Shown: one piece after another, positions 7,337 to 15,770 of the stretch
How positions within the stretch are numbered: the stretch's first letter is position 1
Layout of the letters: every line of letters starts with the position of its first letter
Assembly (NCBI GenBank): GCA_031411695.1
Contig: JANOBO010000236.1
Span: 1-18,914, forward strand
Length of the DNA stretch: 18,914 nucleotides
Direction: 5' to 3'
DNA from: JAIBCL01 sp031411695
Lineage (GTDB): Bacteria; Verrucomicrobiota; Verrucomicrobiia; Verrucomicrobiales; Verrucomicrobiaceae
Notes under the pieces: generated by a model
Seen by the model: the letters and a program-made list of their open reading frames with translations, nothing else
What the model was told of the DNA's origin: nothing
Databases searched by the model: none
Position numbers and translations under genes: made by a program

Positions 7337-8599
7337 TCACTTTGCGCCGATGCAGAACAGATTCTGATGCCCGCGGATGAACAACTGACCGTCTGAAACG
7401 GCGATGGAGGCGATGATTTTTTCCCCCATCGAGTTCGTGGCGAGCAGCTCGAACTTCGGGCTGGCCTTGAACACGAAGCAGTCGCCGCCTTGGTTCGCGG
7501 CGTAGCATTTGCCATCAGCACTCAGGACGAGGGAGGACCAGTTCTGTCCGGTCGGGCCCGGTCCTTTGAGGCGCTCGTTGTAGATCAGCGCGCCAGTTTT
7601 CACATCGCGGCACTCGACGATTCCCGGGTCCGTCAGGATGTAGTGGTGCCCCTGGTGAATCACGCCGGAGCCGATGCGCTGCTGAACTTTTGGAAGATGC
7701 CACACGCGATGCGTCGCGGTCACATTCCCGCTGCCGCCCGCCTTCACAGCCATCGCCGCGCCGCCGTAGCCGCACATGGCGAACATGACACCATCGGCAA
7801 ACAACGGTGAGTTATAGACGAGAGGCGTCAGGCCATCGCACGTCCAAAGCTCCGCGCCGCTCGCTGGATCAAACGCACATGCACGGCCGGGATACGCCAT
7901 CAGCAGCTCGTCACGCGCGCCCACCTTGCGCGGCAGCGGATCATTCCACGCGCCGAGCCACTTCTTGTTTCCACCTTCACCGGATGCGCCGCCGGGCTCC
8001 TGATGCTGCCACAGCGTCCGGCCCGTCTTGAGGTCAAAGCAATGCAACACGGTGTTTTCTCCCGGGCCGAAATTCAGGAAGACGCGCTCACCCGCGATGA
8101 CGGGAGACGAGCCGTAGCCCCAGATGTGATGCTGCCTGCCGAGGTCTGTGCGCTTCCATTGCTCGTTCCCATCCATGTCGTAGCAAAACACGCCCGCCGA
8201 TGCGAACGACACGATCACACGCTCGCCGTCCGTCGCAGGTGAGGCGGAGCAATACGGATTTGTGTCATGGGTGAGCTCGGGCTGCTTCCAAGTCGTGCCG
8301 CTTTGCCAGAGCTGCTTTCCCGTCTTTCTCTCGATGCACACGAGCGTGCGCCGGCCTTCCTTCCCGATGGCCTGCGTGATGAAGACCTTGTCACCCCATA
8401 CGACGGGCGTGGAGTTTCCGCGCTCAGGCAGTTTGAATTTCCAAGCCACGTTTTCAGTGGCGCTCCATTTCTCCGGCAAGCCTGCCTCCGTGCATGTGCC
8501 GTCGCCACGCGCACCGCGCCACATCGGCCAGTTCTCCGCAGACAGCGGGCTGCATGGGATGAGATGAAAAAGGATGAGCGCGGTGAGGGCGTGTTTCAT
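7337..8599 (-). CDS. Secreted PQQ-like beta-propeller protein (downstream copy)
   Basis: A 420-residue exported protein. The start at 8599 gives MKHALTALILFHLIPCSPLS, a signal peptide cleaved near residue 21; a longer frame to 8659 lacks any start logic. The mature protein opens with NWPMWRGARGDGT, the typical first strand of the PQQ-like/BamB-type eight-bladed propeller, and repeats blades of the form D-x-K-T-G-x-x-L-W (ERKTGKQLW, DLKTGRTLW, FDPASGAELW). No catalytic residues of quinoprotein dehydrogenases are evident, so this is more likely a binding or scaffold propeller. It ends 39 bp from the convergent sulfatase. It lies 64 bp downstream of the second propeller gene on the same strand, probably in one operon. 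Confidence 0.92.
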   Translation of the reverse strand: MKHALTALILFHLIPCSPLSAENWPMWRGARGDGTCTEAGLPEKWSATENVAWKFKLPERGNSTPVVWGDKVFITQAIGKEGRRTLVCIERKTGKQLWQSGTTWKQPELTHDTNPYCSASPATDGERVIVSFASAGVFCYDMDGNEQWKRTDLGRQHHIWGYGSSPVIAGERVFLNFGPGENTVLHCFDLKTGRTLWQHQEPGGASGEGGNKKWLGAWNDPLPRKVGARDELLMAYPGRACAFDPASGAELWTCDGLTPLVYNSPLFADGVMFAMCGYGGAAMAVKAGGSGNVTATHRVWHLPKVQQRIGSGVIHQGHHYILTDPGIVECRDVKTGALIYNERLKGPGPTGQNWSSLVLSADGKCYAANQGGDCFVFKASPKFELLATNSMGEKIIASIAVSDGQLFIRGHQNLFCIGAK

Positions 8600-8663
8600 G
8601 ACGTTGCGGTGCGAGGCTTGGCTTGGGAAAAAAACGGGCGCGTGAGTGCCCGCCTCCAAGGAA

Positions 8664-9911
8664 TCACTTCCCCTTCACATCGAAGCAATAGAGCAGCTCC
8701 TGATCACGCAAAAAGAGCCGGCCATTCGCGATGACGGGATGCGTCCATACCTTGCCCTTCGGATTCCGCTGGGCGGACTGCGGTGAGAGGGTGAAGCGGC
8801 CGCGCTCCTTCCATCCATTCGGGGAGGCATCGATGAGGACGACGGTGCCGGTGCCCTCCTCGAGAAGGTAGAGCTTCCCGTCGGCGAAATGCACCGCGCC
8901 TTTTTTGAGCGCGGCGTTCTCCTGCCACTTCACCGCGCCGGTCTTGAAGTCCATGCAGGTCCAGCCGCCCTTGTCGGAGTATCCGTAGAGATTCCCATCC
9001 ACCAAAACGACACCGCCATGATGATTGACCATGCTCGTGTTCGGATCTGGATTCATGTCCTCGACTTGGTTTCCACTTCCGATCTTGATGAGCTTCGCGC
9101 CGACGCCGTAGCCCGCGCAGACAAAAACACTGCCGTCCTTGAAGATGGGCGTTGGGATGACTGCCGTCTTGCCAGGGAACGGCACCTTCCACAGAAGCGA
9201 GCCGTCCTTTGCATTCACGGCCGCGACGCTCTGCATGGTGAGCTGTATGAGCTGACGCGCGCCGTTGTGATCTGCGGCAATGACCGAGGAATACTGCGCG
9301 GGGTCCGTCCACTCGGCGCTCTGCCAGACTTTCTTCCCGGTGTTCTTGTCGAACGCAGCGAGCGTACCCTGCGCGCCGCCGGGTGTGCAGATCACCAGAT
9401 CGCCATCGACCAGCACGCTCTCCGTGTAGCCCCAGCCCGGCACCTTGCCGCCGGCTTCATCCATGGTGGTGGACCAGATCTGCGCTCCGTCGGCGGCGTT
9501 CATGCAGCTCAGTTTTCCTTTTCCGCTGAGCGCATACACACGCCCGCCGGAAATTGTCGGTGTGCTTCGCGGGCCGTCTCCCCAGCCGTTCGTGAGCAAG
9601 GGCCCGGCCTCCGCGCTCCACTTCTCCTTGCCGGTCTTCACGTCGAGCGCGATGACGAACTCCGTCGCGTCGCGCGCTCCCATCGTGTAGAGCGTGTCGC
9701 CCACGATGGCGTGGCCGGAGTAGCCGAGCCCCGCATCCTTGCTCATCCACAAAAGCTTCGGCCCGTCTCCAGGCCATGATTTGAGAAGGCCGGACTCTGT
9801 GGAGTTGTCATCCCGGTTGGGGCCGCGCCATTGCGGCCAGTCGGCTGAGAAGACGCTCGCTGGTGGCAGCAGGGCGGAGGCGAGGACGAGCAGGTTGATG
9901 ATGGATTTCAT
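8664..9911 (-). CDS. Secreted PQQ-like beta-propeller protein (upstream copy)
   Basis: A 415-residue exported protein of the same family as its neighbour. The start at 9911 yields MKSIINLLVLASALLPPASV, a signal peptide cleaved near residue 23, followed by DWPQWRGPNRDDNSTESG, the hallmark first strand of these propellers. Blades show ALDVKTGKEKW, FDKNTGKKVW, VNAKDGSLLW and MDFKTGAVKW. The C-terminus closes the propeller with LYCFDVKGK. Family members in this phylum are often encoded with sulfatases and glycoside-hydrolase-type genes; the ligand is unknown. It follows the DUF6807 gene by 80 bp and precedes its paralogue by 64 bp. The pair could be a duplication, but the sequences have diverged a lot. 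Confidence 0.93.
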   Translation of the reverse strand: MKSIINLLVLASALLPPASVFSADWPQWRGPNRDDNSTESGLLKSWPGDGPKLLWMSKDAGLGYSGHAIVGDTLYTMGARDATEFVIALDVKTGKEKWSAEAGPLLTNGWGDGPRSTPTISGGRVYALSGKGKLSCMNAADGAQIWSTTMDEAGGKVPGWGYTESVLVDGDLVICTPGGAQGTLAAFDKNTGKKVWQSAEWTDPAQYSSVIAADHNGARQLIQLTMQSVAAVNAKDGSLLWKVPFPGKTAVIPTPIFKDGSVFVCAGYGVGAKLIKIGSGNQVEDMNPDPNTSMVNHHGGVVLVDGNLYGYSDKGGWTCMDFKTGAVKWQENAALKKGAVHFADGKLYLLEEGTGTVVLIDASPNGWKERGRFTLSPQSAQRNPKGKVWTHPVIANGRLFLRDQELLYCFDVKGK

Positions 9912-9991
9912 GGATGGGTATTGTTTTCGGGCAGTTTCGGAGATGGAGAGAACGTCGTTCGTTTGAGTTCGTCGCGGCAAAAGAAGCGCGG

Positions 9992-10978
9992 TCACTTTTT
10001 CTTCAGCACGAGATCGGCAAGCGGCAGATCGGAAAAGCGCCGCCACATCGCCTCGCTTTCCTCCTGCGAAGCGATGCCATCGTGAACCCAAAGACCGTAG
10101 CGAAGGCGCAGTTTGGCGGTCTCACTCACCGCCAGGCTGGAGTCGAGATTCAGGCACGGGAGCATCCAGCCATCATCGCGCACATGGAACGGCGTCGGAT
10201 TTTGCGGGTTCGATGGATGATTCATCAAGGTGATGCCGGCAAACCCGTCGGCCTCGTTCGTGAGCCGGCCGGCGTAGTCGCACCAACGCGTGGGCTGGCG
10301 GAAAATGGGCTTCTCATTGACCAGCCCTTCCGAGTTCAGGATGCGGCCGCCGCCGTCGATGACTCCGATGCTCTTCGCCATGCGCACGCCCACGAGGCCG
10401 AAGCCGCTCGGCTTGATTGTCGTGGTCTTCCCCTTCGGCGTCGTGAACTCCAGGTCGATGATCAGAAACCAGCTCTTCGCGCCATCCACAGGCCGCACCT
10501 CGGTGCGCCGCGTCTCGATTAGCATCACGGACTTGTCGTCCTCCCGCACCCAATGGTTCACCATCTGCATCGACGCAAACTCATCGCTGTCCGTGTAGCC
10601 CTCGCGCGAAACCTCCACGTTTGTGATGCGCCCCAGGCTCTTGCCTTGGTCCCCCCAAAAGTTCACGCCATCGACGTCGGCGTGCGAGATCCACACTGAG
10701 TTATGATGACTGTGCGTGAGCGGATCGTGCGGATGCCCCATGCGCGTGAGCGAGATGTCACGCGAGGCGTGGATCGGATGCCAGAAAACGCGGCGGTCCG
10801 CCGGATCAGAGTGGCACGCCGTAAGCTCACGCCCATCGAGTCGGAAAGACGTGACGTGGCGCGGCAGCGGAATCGCCTGCACGCGCGGCACAGGGGCCGC
10901 AGTCGGCAGCAGGGACTCGGCTGCGACCGAGAGCCCGGTCGTGAAAAAGAGAAGCGCAGCGTAAGGAACACGAGACAT
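9992..10978 (-). CDS. Secreted PmoA-type / DUF6807 family protein
   Basis: A 328-residue exported protein. The start at 10978 gives MSRVPYAALLFFTTGLSVAA as a signal peptide; the frame is open 141 bp further up, but that would bury the signal. The core carries the family's His-rich block GHPHDPLTHSHHNSVWISHA (about 81-100) and DVDGVNFWGD, then the strand-rich segment PSGFGLVGVRMAKSIG and the WCDYAGRLTNEADGFAGI stretch. The family (annotated as PmoA or DUF6807) is widespread in Planctomycetota and Verrucomicrobiota near carbohydrate genes. The name comes from an old methane-oxygenase annotation and should not be taken as function. It is the first gene of the probable operon with the two propellers, and is divergent from the sigma-GloVer gene. 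Confidence 0.9.
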   Translation of the reverse strand: MSRVPYAALLFFTTGLSVAAESLLPTAAPVPRVQAIPLPRHVTSFRLDGRELTACHSDPADRRVFWHPIHASRDISLTRMGHPHDPLTHSHHNSVWISHADVDGVNFWGDQGKSLGRITNVEVSREGYTDSDEFASMQMVNHWVREDDKSVMLIETRRTEVRPVDGAKSWFLIIDLEFTTPKGKTTTIKPSGFGLVGVRMAKSIGVIDGGGRILNSEGLVNEKPIFRQPTRWCDYAGRLTNEADGFAGITLMNHPSNPQNPTPFHVRDDGWMLPCLNLDSSLAVSETAKLRLRYGLWVHDGIASQEESEAMWRRFSDLPLADLVLKKK

Positions 10979-11192
10979 GGTGAAACCGAAACGCCCTTCA
11001 CCACGCGCTTGTTTCGCTGCGCTGAAGTCCGTTGCGGGCGAGGCCGCCTGGCGCCGCGAACGGCGCTGGATTGAAGCTTTGAGTTTCTGCGCGAGCACCC
11101 CGAGGATGCCGGCCGACAACGGGAAAGTTCAGGAATGTGTGCATCAACCCGGCGTCTTCCGTGTCCTTCATCAAAGCCACCTCCCAGCCGCG
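10979..11192. promoter_or_regulatory. Divergent intergenic region, DUF6807 operon / sigma-GloVer gene
   Basis: These 214 bp separate the DUF6807 operon (leftward) from the sigma-factor fusion (rightward) and must hold at least one promoter for each unless transcription comes from outside. I cannot identify convincing -35/-10 elements. A hairpin, GCGCCG-CGAA-CGGCGC (11051-11066), with 6-bp arms and a 4-nt loop lies between them. Both neighbouring frames stay open into the region, but motif positions argue that this sequence is not coding. Confidence 0.5.
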
Positions 11193-14100
11193 ATGCTCAC
11201 CGATCTCCAACTGCTCTCACGCTACCACCATCAAGGAGACGCCACCGCGTTTCGCGACCTGGTGCAGGCTCATGCGGGCATGGTATTCGCCACGGCGCGG
11301 CGCATCACGCGCGATGAGGCGATGGCGGAGGATGTGGCACAGGAGACATTTTTCCAGCTCGCGCGGCAGTCGCGGCACATCACGCAATCAGTGGCGGCGT
11401 GGCTGCACCGCGTGGCGTGGCGGCGCGCGTGCAATGCAGTGCGCGATGATGCGACACGACGCCGCATCGAGGAGGAGGCCGCGGCCAGCGAGGCAGCGGT
11501 GCGAGGGCCGACCGAGCACGAGGCGACGTGGGCGGAAGTGGAGACGGAGCTCGATGCCGCCATTGATGAGCTGCCGGACAACCTGCGTGTGCCGCTGGTG
11601 ATGCATTTTCTTCAAAGCCGCTCGCAGCGTGAGATCGCGGAGCAGCTCGGTGTGAACCAGTCCACAGTGTCGAGACAAGTGGATGAAGGGCTTTCAGTTT
11701 TGCGCAGCCAGCTTCAAACACGCGGACTGCTTTGCGGCGCGGGACTGGCGGCGCTGTTGACGGCCAACAGTGCATCGGCGGCTCCGGCGGCGTTGATTGC
11801 TGCTCTGGGAAAGCTCAGCATGAGCGGCATCGGCGCGACAACAGCGACAACAGCCTCAGCGGGCGCATCGACCGCCCTATGGATGAAGGCCGGCATCGCG
11901 GCTCTGCTGGCGGCGGGAGGTGTCTGGATCGTGAGCAGTCCATCGCCTCCGAGGAGGAGTGACGGGCCGGGTGTTGCCGTCGTTCCTATCACATCAGAGG
12001 CACCGCATCTCCCGCGCAACATCGCGCCCGCCGTCGCCGTGCCCGTGCTTTCTGCGCCGCAAAGGCTCGTTGCGGCGAGCGCTCCAGCACCCGTCTCCTC
12101 TCCGGCTGCCGCTGCGAATGTGAAACCAATGCCGGTGCATGAACTGGTTCACAGCTTTCCCAAGCCGCCCATGCACCCCAGAGGACACTTGGCGCTCGAT
12201 GCAGACGGTTGGTTATGGGGAACCGTCGGGTCCGGCGGCCATTACGGTCTCGGAGCGATTTACAAAATGCGCGTGGATGGATCGGACTGGCAGGAAGTGG
12301 TGGCCTTCAATGGCATCACGGGAGTGCTGCGGGGGAAATATCCGCGCGGCGGATTAACTCCGGCGCCCGACGGCACTTTTTGGGGCGTGACCGAGAGCGG
12401 CGGCGCGCACGATGACGGTACGCTTTTCAATTTCGATCCGCGCTCAGGCACACTGGACACGGCGGTGGATTTTGATCGGATGGGATCGCCGTGGGCGCGG
12501 CCTTGGATCGCGCCGGGTGGAGAAATTTGGGGCACCACTTATTACAACATCTACCGCTTTGATCCGAAATCCCGCGAGGTCGCGACAATCGCACGATTCG
12601 CCGGATTGAAGGGGCATCTGCGAGGTGGTCGCGCGCAGGCTGGACTTACGCCGGACGGCCTCGGATTTCTGTGGGGCGCGACAAGCGAAGGCGGCAGCAC
12701 GGGCAATGGCACGATTTTCAAAGTGAACCTTGCCACTGGCGAGGCCATGACGGTGCTCGACTTCACGGGCAAGGACGGCGCATGCATCGGCAAGCAGCCC
12801 TTGGGCGACTTCACACTCGGAGCTGATGGCAACCTGTGGGGCACGACACGAAACGGGGGATCTGCTGACTTCGGCACCGTGTTCAAAATCGCGCCATCCA
12901 CGGGCGTGTTCACACATGTCGCGGAATTCAACCTGCGGAATCGCGCCGGCCAGGCTCCGGAGACTCAGCTCGCCGCTGATGGCGCAGGCTGTTTTTGGGG
13001 CACTGCGAGCTACGGCGGAGAGAAGGGCCACGGTTCCATTTACAAGATCAACGCGAGCACTGGCGAGCTCACCAGCATGGTGGCATTCACCGGAACGGGA
13101 GGCACCGATCCAGGCGGCCCGGCACGAGGTGATCTGTTGCCCGATGGCGTTGGAGGATTTTTTGGTGCGTGCGATTTCGGCGGCAAGAGCCGGTTGGGAA
13201 TTGGACTGGGGCTTGTTTACCACCTCGACATCAAGACTGGCGCTTACACCATGCTCAAGGACATCGCCGAAACCGCCTCGAATGCCGAAGGCTCCGATCC
13301 GCGCGGCACGCTCGTGAGCGACGACGCGGGCTGGCTCTGGGGCGGCACGCTTGATGGCGGCGCGCAGCACTCCGGCACCATCTACAAGTTCGATCCAGTG
13401 ACGGACGAGCTCGTCACCGTCGTGCATTTCACCGGAGAGGACGGACAGTGTCGCGGGCACTTCAGTGGCCAGCCGTTGGTGCGTGATGGCAAAGGTTTCA
13501 TTTGGGGAACCACTTACATCGGCCAGTCGCTCGGCGAAGGCACCGTCTTCAAGATCGACGAACGCACCGGCGAGTTCACCGAAGTCATCGAGATATCAAA
13601 ACAAACAACACCACGCGTGCAGGCGCCATTCGGAGGCATCGCTTTCGACAACAAGGGCTTCCTATGGGCCGCCGCCTACACTTCGATCATTAAGATCGAT
13701 CCAAATGCCCTCACGGTGAAGACCATCGCGCCGGTCAAAGGCGGCTGGCTGCGTGGCGGTCTCACGCTCGATGGCAATGGTGTGCTATGGGGATGCTCCC
13801 AGTCTTTTCCGCGTCGCAGCACCAGCGCCTCGCTCTTCAAGATCGATACCGCGACCGAAAAGCTGACTATCGTGCAAAACTTCGACAACGCCGATGCCGG
13901 CTGGAACGGTTGGAACCCGTGCACCGACATGTGGTGGGATGGCAAGGAGTCGGTGTGGTTCAGCGCCGTGTTCGATATCGGCACCGGCACCCGCCAATGC
14001 ACATTGTATGAACTCAACACCCGCAGCGGCGAACTCGTCAGCAGCCAACGCAACCGCGATTTTCGCATGATCAACTCACCCATGCTGGACGACCGAGGCA

Positions 14101-15740
14101 TGCTCTGGGGTACAGGATCGCAATTTGGATTCGGATCGCCCGGCTACATTTACACCTTCGATACGCGCACACGCCAGTTCGCGAAGCTGTTCGAGTTCAC
14201 CGGCGCAGGATCGCAGGCTCTGACGGGCGCGCAGTTGGACGTCGCACGTCCCTATCGGCACACGGATGGCAACTACTACGGCCTGACGCGCATGGGCGGC
14301 CCTGGCAACGGCGGCACGATTTATCGTCTGCGCTTCGGGCCCACACCGATGACGCAGGAGGCGGTGATTCTTGCGGACGGAAAAGTCGAGCTGCATGGCG
14401 TGATCCGTCCGAATGGTCTCGACACGGAGGTGGCATTCGAATGGGGGCTCGATCCATTGCTCAAAGATGCGAGCACGCTCGCCGCCGGCACCGCGAGAGC
14501 TGGTGAGACAGCGAAACCGGTGCAGGCTTTGCTCGCGGATCTCAAGCGCGGCACCACGCACTACTTCCGCGTTTGCGGACGCAACTCGGCCAACTCCGCG
14601 CTCCAGCGCGGAGCTATCTTGCGCTTCGTCACTCCAGAGGAGAAGCCGCTGCTGGCCGAGGCACCGCTCTCTCCCGCCGCAACGACGAATGACGCGACAT
14701 CAACGGACGAAGCGCTGACCACCGCGTCCACGCAGACCGTGAAGCACAAGCTGCGGGTCATCATGGTGCCCGGTGCGGGCGCTGGCATCGTACGCGGCTG
14801 GCGCTGGCGGGAGGGATACGAGATCGGCAAGAGCTACACACTCACCGCGCAGGCGGACAATCGTTACGTCTTCGCCAGTTGGTCAGGCGTCGGCATCAGC
14901 GGCGCGACCGCCGAGAATCCGCAGCTCTCATTCGTCTTCACCGAGGAGCTGGCGAGACATCCCGTCATCACCGCGACGTTTGTCCGCAATCCGTTTCACG
15001 AGAGCCTGCTGGGTCCGTATCATGGACTGGTTTATGCGCGCGATGGCGTGCAGGCCTCGCTCAGCAGCACGGGTGAGCTGGAATTGAAGGTTCAGGATCT
15101 TGGAGACTTCACCGCCCGGCTTCGCTACGACGGCGATGAGCTGCCGGTGGCAGGTGTCTTTGACACCGGTGGAAGCGCAAGATTCGGCGATGCGCTCGCC
15201 TTCACCGCCGTGATTCCGCGCGCGGAAAAGCCCACGCTCCTCCTGAGTCTGCAACTCGACCTGACCGAAGGCGGCACTGGCGGCGTCATCGGCCACGTGG
15301 GCCTGCTGCGGGACGAGCAGGCGACTTGGCTCTCGCAGATGCAAGCCATTCACGACATGCCTGCCGCACTCCTCGCCGCCGATTCCGTCATTCAGCGTCT
15401 GACGGAAACTGGCGCGCTCGAGGTGGATATCCTCGCGCTTGATTCGGCCGAAAATTTGTCACCGGCAAAGGTCTTGCTCCAGCCCGATGGCCGGATCCAA
15501 CTATCTGCGAGCTTCCCGGACGGTTCCGTCATCCTCAGCGACGGCCACGTGAGCAGCCACTCGCGCATCAGCTTCTTCCACCCGTTCGCCGGAGGAAGCG
15601 TCGGCGTAGAGCTTCCGCTTGTGAATCTCCTGCATCGTGCCGCCGAATCCTCCACCCCGCACGGTTGGTGGATCGCGCCCGGCAGCGCCGTGCGTCCTAT
15701 CACTCTCCGAGCGACCGCGTCCGAAGCTGTGGAGAAATAG
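11193..15740 (+). CDS. ECF-type sigma factor fused to GloVer-repeat ectodomain
   Basis: A 1515-residue fusion. Residues 10-90 are sigma-70 region 2, with DEAMAEDVAQETFFQLARQ, the core-binding and -10 recognition part. Residues 120-175 are region 4, with a helix-turn-helix (QREIAEQLGVNQSTVSRQV). An Ala-rich hydrophobic stretch (178-207) and a likely membrane helix (232-249, KAGIAALLAAGGVWIVSS) follow, then a Pro/Ala-rich linker (250-312). Residues 315-1050 are 14 repeats of the form DG-x-LWGTT-x-x-GG-x-x-x-GT-x-F-K-I, the GloVer type. An Fn3-like module (about 1055-1148) follows, then an InlB-like bacterial repeat (1184-1266, with YVFASWSG) and a beta-rich C-terminal region (1270-1500). The ATG at 11193 is chosen because MLTDLQLLSRYHHQGDATAF is the usual start of this sigma class; no ribosome binding site is evident. 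Topology (cytoplasmic sigma part, periplasmic or surface repeats) is inferred. Confidence 0.9.
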   Translation: MLTDLQLLSRYHHQGDATAFRDLVQAHAGMVFATARRITRDEAMAEDVAQETFFQLARQSRHITQSVAAWLHRVAWRRACNAVRDDATRRRIEEEAAASEAAVRGPTEHEATWAEVETELDAAIDELPDNLRVPLVMHFLQSRSQREIAEQLGVNQSTVSRQVDEGLSVLRSQLQTRGLLCGAGLAALLTANSASAAPAALIAALGKLSMSGIGATTATTASAGASTALWMKAGIAALLAAGGVWIVSSPSPPRRSDGPGVAVVPITSEAPHLPRNIAPAVAVPVLSAPQRLVAASAPAPVSSPAAAANVKPMPVHELVHSFPKPPMHPRGHLALDADGWLWGTVGSGGHYGLGAIYKMRVDGSDWQEVVAFNGITGVLRGKYPRGGLTPAPDGTFWGVTESGGAHDDGTLFNFDPRSGTLDTAVDFDRMGSPWARPWIAPGGEIWGTTYYNIYRFDPKSREVATIARFAGLKGHLRGGRAQAGLTPDGLGFLWGATSEGGSTGNGTIFKVNLATGEAMTVLDFTGKDGACIGKQPLGDFTLGADGNLWGTTRNGGSADFGTVFKIAPSTGVFTHVAEFNLRNRAGQAPETQLAADGAGCFWGTASYGGEKGHGSIYKINASTGELTSMVAFTGTGGTDPGGPARGDLLPDGVGGFFGACDFGGKSRLGIGLGLVYHLDIKTGAYTMLKDIAETASNAEGSDPRGTLVSDDAGWLWGGTLDGGAQHSGTIYKFDPVTDELVTVVHFTGEDGQCRGHFSGQPLVRDGKGFIWGTTYIGQSLGEGTVFKIDERTGEFTEVIEISKQTTPRVQAPFGGIAFDNKGFLWAAAYTSIIKIDPNALTVKTIAPVKGGWLRGGLTLDGNGVLWGCSQSFPRRSTSASLFKIDTATEKLTIVQNFDNADAGWNGWNPCTDMWWDGKESVWFSAVFDIGTGTRQCTLYELNTRSGELVSSQRNRDFRMINSPMLDDRGMLWGTGSQFGFGSPGYIYTFDTRTRQFAKLFEFTGAGSQALTGAQLDVARPYRHTDGNYYGLTRMGGPGNGGTIYRLRFGPTPMTQEAVILADGKVELHGVIRPNGLDTEVAFEWGLDPLLKDASTLAAGTARAGETAKPVQALLADLKRGTTHYFRVCGRNSANSALQRGAILRFVTPEEKPLLAEAPLSPAATTNDATSTDEALTTASTQTVKHKLRVIMVPGAGAGIVRGWRWREGYEIGKSYTLTAQADNRYVFASWSGVGISGATAENPQLSFVFTEELARHPVITATFVRNPFHESLLGPYHGLVYARDGVQASLSSTGELELKVQDLGDFTARLRYDGDELPVAGVFDTGGSARFGDALAFTAVIPRAEKPTLLLSLQLDLTEGGTGGVIGHVGLLRDEQATWLSQMQAIHDMPAALLAADSVIQRLTETGALEVDILALDSAENLSPAKVLLQPDGRIQLSASFPDGSVILSDGHVSSHSRISFFHPFAGGSVGVELPLVNLLHRAAESSTPHGWWIAPGSAVRPITLRATASEAVEK
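12135..14342 (+). repeat. Fourteen GloVer-type protein repeats
   Basis: Within the sigma fusion, conserved aromatic residues of the LWGTT motif fall at residues 342, 397, 446, 494, 549, 602, 657, 716, 771, 825, 866, 922, 972 and 1029, a spacing of about 41-60 residues. Most repeats end in GT-x-(F/Y)-K-(I/F)-D followed by a TGE-type turn. Repeats three, ten and eleven are shortened in the Gly-rich loop. The number 14 is compatible with two seven-bladed propellers; this is inference. Confidence 0.8.
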
Positions 15741-15770
15741 CCGGGCGCAGCAGACCGGAGCCGCGCTTGA

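Noticed and set aside
7337..9911. PQQ-dependent alcohol or glucose dehydrogenases
   Set aside because: The propeller repeats are PQQ-like, but no catalytic Asp/Glu-calcium site or adjacent-Cys motif is evident and the proteins are too short (about 415-420 residues).
10977..11192. 72-residue N-terminal extension of the sigma-GloVer protein
   Set aside because: The extension is Arg-rich without a recognisable motif, and the sigma domain begins normally at the ATG at 11193.
12444..13460. Long minus-strand ORF of 338 residues inside the sigma-GloVer gene
   Set aside because: Shadow of the GC-rich repeat coding frame; no recognisable domain.
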